Part shown: positions 18,025 through 25,126 of the stretch, one piece after another | How positions within the stretch are numbered: position 1 is the stretch's first letter | How the letters are laid out: the number at the start of each line of letters is the position of its first letter | From: Janthinobacterium fluminis | Lineage (GTDB): Bacteria > Pseudomonadota > Gammaproteobacteria > Burkholderiales > Burkholderiaceae_D | Direction of reading: 5' to 3' | Assembly: GCF_028595325.1 (NCBI RefSeq) | Contig: NZ_JAQQXR010000004.1 | Location: forward strand, 186,001-250,000 | Length of the DNA stretch: 64,000 nucleotides | Position numbers and translations under genes: made by a program | The notes under the pieces: generated by a model | The model's database searches: none | Told to the model about the DNA's origin: nothing | The model's input: only the letters and a program-made list of their open reading frames with translations

Positions 18025-18109
18025 GCCCACGTGGCGGAATTGGTAGACGCGCATGGTTCAGGTCCATGTGCCGTAAGGTGTGGGGGTTCGAGTCCCTCCG
18101 TGGGCACCA
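18025..18109 (+). tRNA. tRNA-Leu(CAG), copy 2
   Basis: Identical to the copy at 17687-17771, including encoded CCA; anticodon CAG. It has its own leader, different from that of copy 1 but shared with copy 3. Confidence 0.96.
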
Positions 18110-18132
18110 TCTACCGGATACGCAGTAAAGAG

Positions 18133-18167
18133 AACGCCGCAAACTTTCACGAGTTTGCGGCGTTTTT
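18133..18167 (+). terminator. Terminator of tRNA-Leu copy 2
   Basis: The same 13-bp stem and TTCACG loop as at 17795, followed by TTTTT. Confidence 0.9.
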
Positions 18168-18337
18168 CGTTTTGGCGGCGCTGCCGCCACCGCCGAACCT
18201 GTCGGAAAACCTGACACCTCGACAAGCGCCCCATGCCAAGTCCTTGATTTCACTGCTGAGCACGCTTCTTGCGTGCGCAGGAAGGCGCGCCCGCCCGCCG
18301 GCGCCGCGCAGCCCCTCCCCTCTGACAAGGAGTCGCC

Positions 18338-19423
18338 ATGAAAAGGATACTCGCCGCCGTCGCGCTGGCCGCCACGCTGGGCGCCGCGTCGGCCACGCCG
18401 ATTTTCAATCTGCACTATCTGCCCGGCACCTCGCTGCAAGCGCAGCTTGGCTTCCAGGCGGCCGCGGCGCGCTGGTCGGCGGCGCTGCGGGACAACGTCA
18501 GCATCGACTTGACCGTCGGCTTCAACTCGCTCGGCGGCAACATCCTCGGACAGGCGGGCTCGACCGACACGCTATATTCCTATGAAACATTCCGCGCCGC
18601 GCTGGCGGCCGACGCCAGCTCCGCCGTCGACCGCCTCGCCGGCGCGCATCTGCCGGCAGGCAAAACCTTCGACATGCTGATCAACCGCACGGCGGACAGC
18701 CCCTTCGGCCCCGGCAGCGCCACGCCCTATGTCGACCGCAACGGCAACGACAACAACGCCTCCGTGCGCGTCAGCAACGCCGAAGCCAAGGCCCTGGGAC
18801 TGACGCCCCTCGCCCAAACGCTGCCCGGCTGCATCGGCGATTGCGACGCCTTCATCCAGTTCAACAGCGACTTCAACTTCGACTTCAATCCGGACGACGG
18901 CGTCGCCGGCAACGCCTTCGACTTCATCGGCGTGGCCAGCCACGAAATCGGCCACGCGCTGGGCTTCGTCAGCGGCGTCGACGTGCTCGACTACAACGCG
19001 CCGCCGTACCGCGGCCCCTACAACGACTATGAATTCGTCTACGTCTACGGGCTCGACATGTTTCGCTACTCCAGCCTGAGCGCGGCCAACGGCGTGATCG
19101 ACTGGAGCGCCGACAACCGCAGCAAGTATTTCTCGCTCAATGGTGGCGCCACGCGCGGGCCGCAGTTCGCCACCGGCAGCATCTTCGGCGACGGCGACCA
19201 GGCCAGCCATTGGCGCGACAATCTGAACATCGGCATCATGGACCCGACGGTCGGCTATGGCGAGCGCCTGCTGATACGCCCCATGGACTTGATCGCCCTC
19301 GACGCGATAGGCTGGGACCTGCAGATCCAGCAAGTGCCGACGCCGGGCACCCTGGCGCTGCTGCTGGCCGGGCTGGCGGCGCTGGGTCCGAACAGGCGCC
19401 GCGACGCCATCACGGGACGATAG
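18338..19423 (+). CDS. PEP-CTERM metzincin-like metalloprotease
   Basis: Predicted secreted zinc protease of 361 residues. A signal peptide covers residues 1-19 (MKRILAAVALAATLGAASA). The zinc site HEIGHALGF matches HExxHxxGF of metzincins near residue 205, and IMDPT downstream is a plausible Met-turn. The C-terminus VPTPGTLALLLAGLAALG followed by arginines is a variant PEP-CTERM sorting signal, suggesting exosortase processing and surface or matrix delivery. ACAAGGAG lies eight bases before the ATG. It stands alone between two identical tRNA-Leu units. This resembles a family of PEP-CTERM metalloproteases known only from genome annotation; its substrate is unknown. Confidence 0.9.
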   Translation: MKRILAAVALAATLGAASATPIFNLHYLPGTSLQAQLGFQAAAARWSAALRDNVSIDLTVGFNSLGGNILGQAGSTDTLYSYETFRAALAADASSAVDRLAGAHLPAGKTFDMLINRTADSPFGPGSATPYVDRNGNDNNASVRVSNAEAKALGLTPLAQTLPGCIGDCDAFIQFNSDFNFDFNPDDGVAGNAFDFIGVASHEIGHALGFVSGVDVLDYNAPPYRGPYNDYEFVYVYGLDMFRYSSLSAANGVIDWSADNRSKYFSLNGGATRGPQFATGSIFGDGDQASHWRDNLNIGIMDPTVGYGERLLIRPMDLIALDAIGWDLQIQQVPTPGTLALLLAGLAALGPNRRRDAITGR

Positions 19424-19534
19424 AGTCGATTTTCTTGCACGAAAGCATAAATTGCCATTGACCGATGGGCGGCCAGCCATTATGATTCTGTCCGTCGCTG
19501 CAGAACACGCAGCGCAGCAGCAAGCAGTAACAGT

Positions 19535-19619
19535 GCCCACGTGGCGGAATTGGTAGACGCGCATGGTTCAGGTCCATGTGCCGTAAGGTGTGGGGGTTCG
19601 AGTCCCTCCGTGGGCACCA
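19535..19619 (+). tRNA. tRNA-Leu(CAG), copy 3
   Basis: Identical to the copies at 17687 and 18025, with anticodon CAG and encoded CCA. Confidence 0.96.
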
Positions 19620-19642
19620 TCTACCGGATACGCAGTAAAGAG

Positions 19643-19677
19643 AACGCCGCAAACTTTCACGAGTTTGCGGCGTTTTT
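19643..19677 (+). terminator. Terminator of tRNA-Leu copy 3
   Basis: Same hairpin as after copies 1 and 2, with a T run. Confidence 0.9.
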
Positions 19678-19780
19678 CCGTTTACGCCGCCCTGGCGTCG
19701 CCGGACGGCCGGCCAGCGCGGGCCTGGCCGGCGCCGCGCCTGTGATGACGATCATGGTATTTCCTGGTTTTATGGTGTAA

Positions 19781-20089
19781 AACCGTATACCGGCTTCGGC
19801 ACCGACCAGGCGCAAACAGCGCGGCCAGCGGCTGAACGCCGCCCGCCCAGCGCCACATCGGCCGCCGCCGGGGCTTGCCGGCGATGGCGGTTTTGCTGGA
19901 CGGCACGCACCGTTTCAGCGCCGCGCGGCAGGCGGCGCCAGCGAAAAGAGGCCGGCGCACACGCTGGAGGCGCCGGCCGGCGACGCTTTCGTGCCGCGCC
20001 CGGCTTACCCGGCAATTCCGCCCAAGGTCGAATCCAGCCCGACGCCGCCGGGGCGCGAGGCGGCGCAGGTTTACTCCGGCTATCGTTGA
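19781..20089 (+). other. Open frame without a start codon; possible gene remnant
   Basis: The gap between tRNA-Leu copy 3 and the sensor kinase (19680-20175) has no clear gene. One plus-strand frame is open for 102 codons, from just after a TAA (19778-19780) to TGA at 20087, but it has no ATG or GTG start. Its last 40 codons look coding, with FVPRPAYPAIPPKVESSPT and ending AAQVYSGYR. It may be the tail of a decayed or frameshifted gene. High GC makes chance open frames common, so this is weak. Confidence 0.2.
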
Positions 20090-20175
20090 TGTCACACTAA
20101 CGTGGCCGGATTTCCTTTAAATTCGACAATTCGCCAGACGAGGTCCAACATTTACCCGGCCAACGAAGCAACTTC

Positions 20176-22389
20176 ATGAAGCAATCCATTCCATCCCAGG
20201 CCGCGCGATCGGGCATCTTGCTGGTCACGCGCGCGCCGGAGGAAATGCACGAGCTACTGCTGGAACTGGACCGGCACGGCCTGCACGCGGTGCGCGCCCG
20301 CGACCTCGACGCCGCCGCCGCCCTGAGCGGCGACGCCATCGCCCTGGTCTTGCTCGATGCGGCGCTGGCCGGCGCCGACCTGGCCGGCGCCTGCCGGCGC
20401 CTCACCGGCGCCGCCGGCACGCCGCTGTTCCTGATGTCGGCCGCGCCCAGCGCCGCCGAGCAAAGCCGCAGCATCGGCGCCGGCGCCGCCGACTACATCA
20501 AGCTGCCCTGCAAGGCGCTGGAACTGACGGAGAAGATCCTCGTCGAGCTGGCCCTGCGCGAGGGGGCGCCGCGCCTGCCCGCCCTGCCCCCGGCCACGGC
20601 GCTGCGGCCGCAGACGCTGGAAGTCAATTACCATTCGGTGCTGGCCGGCTCGCCCGACGCGGTAGTGCTGCTCGACATCGACAACGACCGCCTGATCGAC
20701 GTCAACCACCACGCCGGGCGCCTGTTCGGCCTCGGCATCGACGCCCTGCTGCAGAGCAATCTGGCGGCGCTGTGCCCGCCGCTGCAGCCGGACGGGCGGC
20801 GCTCGGCCGACATCCTGGCGGCCGGCGTCGCCCGCGCGCTGGCCGGCGAGATCCGCGTCTTCGAGATGCGCTGCCGGCACAGCGACGACAGCGAAACGGA
20901 TTGCGAAATGCGCCTGGTGATGCTGTCGGTGCCGGGGCGCCACCTGGTGCACGCCCGCATCATCGACTTGAGCGCGCGCAAGCTGGCCGAGTCGCTGCGG
21001 GCCGGCCAGAACAGCCTGCTGGAAATGATCGCCCGGGGCGCGCCGCTGACCGCGACGCTGGACCAGTTGATGCTGCTGATCGAGGCACAGTCGCCCGGCG
21101 CGCTGTGCTCGGTGCTGCTGCTCGACGACGACGGCCGGCGCATGCACAGCGCCTCCGGCCCCAGCCTGCCGGCCGACTATATGGCGGCACTGGAAGGCGC
21201 GGCCATCGGCCCGACGGTGGGCTCCTGCGGCACCGCCATGTACCGCCGCGAGCCGGTGCTGGTCAGCGACATCGAGCACGATCCCCTGTGGGCGCCCTAC
21301 CGCGGCCTGGCCAAGCCCTACGGCTTGCGCGCCTGCTGGTCGATTCCCATCCTCGGGCCGGACGCCGTGCTGGGCTCGTTCGCGATGTATTACCGCGAAG
21401 TGCGCAGCCCGGTGCCGGACGATATGCACCTGATCGACGTCGCCGTCCACATCGCCGGCATCGCCATCGGCCGCACCCGCCACGAGCAGGAGCTGCAGCG
21501 CCACCGCAGCGGCCTTGAGCAGTTGGTGGCCGAGCGCACCGTGGCGCTGACCCAGGCCAAGGAGCGGGCCGACCAGATCAACGCGGAACTGGCCGGCGCC
21601 CTGGCGAACCTGTCGCGCACCCAGGAGGAACTGGTGCGGCGCGACAAACTGGCGGCGCTGGGCGCGCTGGTGGCCGGCATCGCCCACGAACTGAACACGC
21701 CGATCGGCAACAGCCTGGTCGTGTGCAGCACGATGGCCGAACGCACCCGCCTGCTGCGCGAGGGCATGGCCGACGGGCTGCGCCGCTCGGCGCTGGAAAC
21801 CTACCTGGGGCAGGCCGCCGAGGCCGACGACATCGTGCTGCGCAATCTGCAGCGCGCCGCCAGGCTGGTGTCGAGCTTCAAGCAGATCGCCGTCGACCGC
21901 GCCAGCTCGCAAAGGCGCCGCTTCGGTCTGCGCCAGTTCGTCGCCGAGCTGATGCTGCCGCTGTGCGCGCCCCTGCGCGACAGCGGCTTCACGGTCGAGC
22001 AGTCGATTCCGGAAGCGCTGCTGCTCGACAGTTACCCCGGCCCGCTGGGCCAGGCGCTCAGCTGCCTGTTTGAAAACTGCCTGCGCCATGCCTTCGACGG
22101 CCGCAGCCGGGGCCGCATCGCGATCCGCGCCCAGGCCGGCGACGACGGCGGCGTCGCCCTGGCCATCGCCGACGACGGCGTCGGCATCGACGCCGCCAAC
22201 CTGGACCGCATCTACGACCCCTTTTTCACCACCAAACTCGGTTCCGGGGGCTCAGGGCTGGGCCTGCACATCGCCCACAACATCGTCACCGGCGTGCTGG
22301 GCGGACGCATCGAGGCCGCCAGCGACGGCGTCAACGGCACCACGTTCACGCTGCATTTGCCGGCCTCGGCGCCGGCCGCGACGCCGTGA
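20176..22389 (+). CDS. Soluble PAS-GAF sensor histidine kinase with degenerate receiver
   Basis: 737-residue predicted cytoplasmic kinase. Residues 10-125 form a receiver-like domain with a possible phosphoacceptor in LVLLDAAL (about D61) and IKLP near the usual lysine, but the N-terminal acidic pair is missing (ILLVTRAP). A PAS domain follows (about 150-275), then a GAF domain (about 285-440, GSCGTAMYRREPVLVSDI) and a coiled coil. The histidine box GIAHELNTPIGN lies near 503 and the ATPase domain has DDGVGI, FFTTK and GSGLGLHI. No membrane segment is seen. No response regulator gene adjoins it, so the partner is elsewhere. Confidence 0.88.
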   Translation: MKQSIPSQAARSGILLVTRAPEEMHELLLELDRHGLHAVRARDLDAAAALSGDAIALVLLDAALAGADLAGACRRLTGAAGTPLFLMSAAPSAAEQSRSIGAGAADYIKLPCKALELTEKILVELALREGAPRLPALPPATALRPQTLEVNYHSVLAGSPDAVVLLDIDNDRLIDVNHHAGRLFGLGIDALLQSNLAALCPPLQPDGRRSADILAAGVARALAGEIRVFEMRCRHSDDSETDCEMRLVMLSVPGRHLVHARIIDLSARKLAESLRAGQNSLLEMIARGAPLTATLDQLMLLIEAQSPGALCSVLLLDDDGRRMHSASGPSLPADYMAALEGAAIGPTVGSCGTAMYRREPVLVSDIEHDPLWAPYRGLAKPYGLRACWSIPILGPDAVLGSFAMYYREVRSPVPDDMHLIDVAVHIAGIAIGRTRHEQELQRHRSGLEQLVAERTVALTQAKERADQINAELAGALANLSRTQEELVRRDKLAALGALVAGIAHELNTPIGNSLVVCSTMAERTRLLREGMADGLRRSALETYLGQAAEADDIVLRNLQRAARLVSSFKQIAVDRASSQRRRFGLRQFVAELMLPLCAPLRDSGFTVEQSIPEALLLDSYPGPLGQALSCLFENCLRHAFDGRSRGRIAIRAQAGDDGGVALAIADDGVGIDAANLDRIYDPFFTTKLGSGGSGLGLHIAHNIVTGVLGGRIEAASDGVNGTTFTLHLPASAPAATP

Positions 22390-22481
22390 GGCGCGGGCAC
22401 GCAGACACATCCCGATTCGCCAGCGCCGAAAATTTGTTGTACGCTATGGCAAACGGGATTCCGCCCCGGCAAGGATTACGC

Positions 22482-22685
22482 ATGACACGGAAACGCACCG
22501 CCGCCTGCCTGCTGCTCGCCATCAGCGCCGCCGCCCTGGCCGGCCCCGCGCCCTGGTATGTATGGGTCAGCAAGACCCAGCAGCATACCTATGCCTGCGC
22601 GCAAGTGATGCCCGGTCCCGGCTGGGAAAAGGCCATGGGGCCCTATCAAGATAGCCATTGCGAAAAACTGATCGTTGCTAAATAA
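22482..22685 (+). CDS. Small secreted protein (67 aa)
   Basis: An ATG at 22482 with AAGGA seven bases upstream gives a 67-residue protein. It has a clear signal peptide (MTRKRTAACLLLAISAAALA) and a mature part of about 46 residues containing two cysteines. WYVWVSKTQQHTYACAQV and GPGWEKAMGPYQDSHC are visible. The longer frame from 22386 would bury the signal peptide, so the shorter start is preferred. No family is recognised. It may be periplasmic with one disulfide. Confidence 0.65.
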   Translation: MTRKRTAACLLLAISAAALAGPAPWYVWVSKTQQHTYACAQVMPGPGWEKAMGPYQDSHCEKLIVAK

Positions 22686-22788
22686 TGGCCCCATCACAAC
22701 ACGGAGCGGCCGCCCGCTCGCCAGGAAAACCGTCACCGTCGCAGCAGCAAATAAAATCAGCCTGATTTGTTCACCCCTAGGAGCCTAT

Positions 22789-23322
22789 ATGTTTACTAGT
22801 CCCGAGCAATTTGCATCCGCCACCAAAGCCCTGTTTGAGTTCCAGTTGATGACCTTTAACGCCCTCACCAGCAAAGCCGTGCAGGGCGTCGAGCAGGTTG
22901 TGGCCCTCAACGTCGCCACCGCCAAGTCCACGGTCGAAGACTCGCTGGCGGCCAGCAAGGAAATCAGCCAGGCCAAGAATACCCAGGCGGCCTTGGAGGC
23001 GGCCGGCGCGCAGGTGCAGCCGGGCGTGGCCGGCGTCACGGCCTACAACCAGCAGTTGAGCGAGATTATCAAGGACATCCACAACGAGTTCACCAGCGCC
23101 GCCGAGGCCCATGTGGCCGAGGCGAAAAGCAATCTGAGCGCGCTGATCTACGATGTCACGAAAAATGTGCGGCCCGGCTCGGAAAACGCCGTCGCCATCG
23201 TCAAGGCGGCCATCGACAACGCCTTCCTCGGCTACGAACAGGTGACCAAGGCCACCAAGCAAGCCGTACAGGCGGTCGAGGAACAAATCGCCAAGGCGGC
23301 CGAGCAAGTAGCCAAGAAATAA
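22789..23322 (+). CDS. phaP: Phasin family protein
   Basis: Granule-associated protein coating polyhydroxyalkanoate inclusions. The 177-residue protein starts MFTSPEQFASATKALFEFQ. It is almost entirely amphipathic helix rich in Ala, Gln and Lys, with the typical betaproteobacterial phasin length. AGGAG lies seven bases before the ATG at 22789; the upstream frame to 22675 is not needed. It is followed directly by the inverted repeat at 23341-23407, which may act as its terminator. Confidence 0.93.
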   Translation: MFTSPEQFASATKALFEFQLMTFNALTSKAVQGVEQVVALNVATAKSTVEDSLAASKEISQAKNTQAALEAAGAQVQPGVAGVTAYNQQLSEIIKDIHNEFTSAAEAHVAEAKSNLSALIYDVTKNVRPGSENAVAIVKAAIDNAFLGYEQVTKATKQAVQAVEEQIAKAAEQVAKK

Positions 23323-23340
23323 CACCGGCAAGCGGCGCCC

Positions 23341-23407
23341 ACAGCGGGGGACAGACCACGATTTTCAAGAAATAATTCCTTGAAAATCGTGGTCTGTCCC
23401 CCGCTGT
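23341..23407. repeat. Perfect 29-bp inverted repeat (GGGGACAGACC family)
   Basis: The left arm 23341-23369 and right arm 23379-23407 are perfect complements with a nine-base loop. The inner arm sequence matches the repeat at 12424-12484, while the outermost bases are different but still complementary. It lies 18 bases after the phasin stop. Confidence 0.95.
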
Positions 23408-23476
23408 GCGAATTCCCTGGGCAAGCGCGCCGCAAGGCGATACACTGTATATAAATACAGTCAATCCGCCTTCGCC

Positions 23477-25126
23477 ATGCTCAAAGTCCTCGATAACCCC
23501 CTCTATTACCTGGATAATTTTCACCGGGTGCTGGAGTGGATAGGCGAACGTTACAGCGACTTGCTGACGGACGAGGAAGCCGCCTTCATCGCCCGCTTCC
23601 CGCTGCTGCCGCAGGCGTCGCGCTCGCTGTTCGTGCGCATGGTGATGCGCAAGGGTTGCCTGTTCCGCGCCAGTAAGCTGGTCTACACCGAAGTCGGCGA
23701 TACGCACGCGGCCGCCTTACCGCTGCTGGCGCTGGGCTGGATAGACAACGATCCCCTGCTGGACCTCGAACAGTTGTTCGAGCTGCTGCAAAAGCCGGAA
23801 ATCGTCGCCATTTTCCGCCTGTCGCCGCATGAGAAAGGCGCGCGCAAGGCCGAACAGCTGGAGGCGCTGCGCAGCCGGTTTCCCGGCCAGCTGCGCTTCT
23901 CCGCCTGGTACGGGCATGCCGGCGAGCACCTCTACCATATCGTCAGCAAACCCCTGTGCGACCGCCTGCGCCTGATTTTCTTCGGCAATTCCAGCCAGGA
24001 TTGGAGCGAGTTCGTGCTGTCCGACCTGGGCGTCTACAAATACGAGAAGGTCGAGTTCTCGCCATGTTCACGCGGCTTCCGCAAGCGCCGCGACATCGAC
24101 GACTATCTTGCCCTGCAGCGCTGCCGCGAGCGTTTCCTCGACAATGCCGCACCCGCCGACGTGCTGCGCGAGCTGGCCGGCAGCGCGCCCGACAACGACT
24201 GGCTGGCCAGCCGGCGCGAGAAGCTGCTGTTCCAGATCGCCCAGCACCTGGAAAAATGCCAGGACTGGGACGCCGCCTTCGACGCCTATGCCGGCTGCGG
24301 CTATCCGGGCGCGCGCGTGCGCGCCATCCGCGTGCTGGAAAAGAGCGGACGCGACGCGCTGGCCTTCGAATGGCTGGAGCGCGCCTGGCAGGCGCCCGAG
24401 GGCGAGGCGGAGCGCCAGCACTTGCTGCGCATCGCGCCGCGGCTGCGGCGCAAGCTGGGCCACGCCAGGCTCGCCGCCGCGCCCGCGGCGGCGGTGGCGC
24501 GGCTCGACCTGAGCCTGCCGCCGCCGGAGGCGCCCTGCCATGTCGAAGGCGTCGTGCGCGACCATCTGGCGCGCGCCGACGCGCCCGTCTATTACGTCGA
24601 GAATGCACTGATCAATTCGCTGTTCGGCCTACTTTGCTGGAACGCCGTGTTCAAGGCCATACCGGGGGCGTTCTTCCACCCCTTCCACCGCGGCCCGGCC
24701 GACCTGCACAGCGCCGATTTCCAGCGCCGCCGCGCGGCCGACTTCGCCGCCTGCCTGGACGAGCTCGACAGCGGCCAGTACCGCCGCACCATCTTCGCCA
24801 ACTATGCCGGCAAGTGCGGCGTCCAGTCGCCCTTCGTCAGCTGGGAGCTGCTCGACGAGGCCTTGCTGGCGCTGGCGCTGGACTGCATCCCCGCCGCGCA
24901 CCTGCGCAAATGGTTCGAGCGCATGCTGCTCGACATCAAGGCCAACCGCAGCGGCTTCCCCGACCTGATCCAGTTCTGGCCGGCCGAGCGGCGCTACCGG
25001 ATGATCGAAGTGAAGGGGCCGGGCGACCGGCTGCAGGACAGCCAGAAGCGCTGGCTCGACTATTGCGCCCGGCACGATATGCCGGTCAGCGTCTGCTATC
25101 TGCAATGGCACGGGGCAGGCGCTTGA
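23477..25126 (+). CDS. FAN1-like VRR-NUC structure-specific nuclease
   Basis: 549-residue protein with a C-terminal VRR-NUC nuclease domain. GFPDLIQFW near 494 and IEVKGPGDRLQDSQ near 510 supply the PD-(D/E)xK residues. The middle is a helical, TPR-like region (about 200-330), and the N-terminal part includes a predicted SAP-like DNA-binding stretch. Length and order match bacterial FAN1, which unhooks DNA interstrand crosslinks. Its stop overlaps the start of the helicase gene, so they are coupled. Bacterial FAN1 genes next to a DinG-like helicase are known, which supports the assignment. Confidence 0.85.
   Translation: MLKVLDNPLYYLDNFHRVLEWIGERYSDLLTDEEAAFIARFPLLPQASRSLFVRMVMRKGCLFRASKLVYTEVGDTHAAALPLLALGWIDNDPLLDLEQLFELLQKPEIVAIFRLSPHEKGARKAEQLEALRSRFPGQLRFSAWYGHAGEHLYHIVSKPLCDRLRLIFFGNSSQDWSEFVLSDLGVYKYEKVEFSPCSRGFRKRRDIDDYLALQRCRERFLDNAAPADVLRELAGSAPDNDWLASRREKLLFQIAQHLEKCQDWDAAFDAYAGCGYPGARVRAIRVLEKSGRDALAFEWLERAWQAPEGEAERQHLLRIAPRLRRKLGHARLAAAPAAAVARLDLSLPPPEAPCHVEGVVRDHLARADAPVYYVENALINSLFGLLCWNAVFKAIPGAFFHPFHRGPADLHSADFQRRRAADFAACLDELDSGQYRRTIFANYAGKCGVQSPFVSWELLDEALLALALDCIPAAHLRKWFERMLLDIKANRSGFPDLIQFWPAERRYRMIEVKGPGDRLQDSQKRWLDYCARHDMPVSVCYLQWHGAGA

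Larger units (their letters stand above)
17963..18168 (+). repeat. 206-bp direct repeat, first copy (carries tRNA-Leu copy 2)
   Basis: This segment and 19473-19678 are identical at an offset of 1510 bases, except for one base (18006 G, 19516 A). It covers a leader with a TATGAT -10-like hexamer, the tRNA and its terminator, so the whole transcription unit is duplicated. The protease gene at 18338-19423 lies between the copies. Confidence 0.92.
19473..19678 (+). repeat. 206-bp direct repeat, second copy (carries tRNA-Leu copy 3)
   Basis: Partner of 17963-18168 with a single mismatch. Sequence outside these limits differs, so the edges are sharp. Confidence 0.92.

Noticed and set aside
17963..19678. 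A mobile element or integron bracketed by tRNA-Leu repeats
   Set aside because: No integrase, transposase or terminal inverted repeat is present, and the repeats include full tRNA units with promoters, so plain duplication is simpler.
4559..23407. CRISPR array
   Set aside because: The three inverted repeats are single, widely spaced units without regular spacers, and no cas gene is present; the Cas4-like motif in the helicase is part of a DinG-type protein.
23956..25122. In-frame 389-codon N-terminal extension of the helicase gene
   Set aside because: It overlaps the FAN1-like gene in another frame and is Arg/Ala-rich; the natural protein start is at 25123 or 25105.
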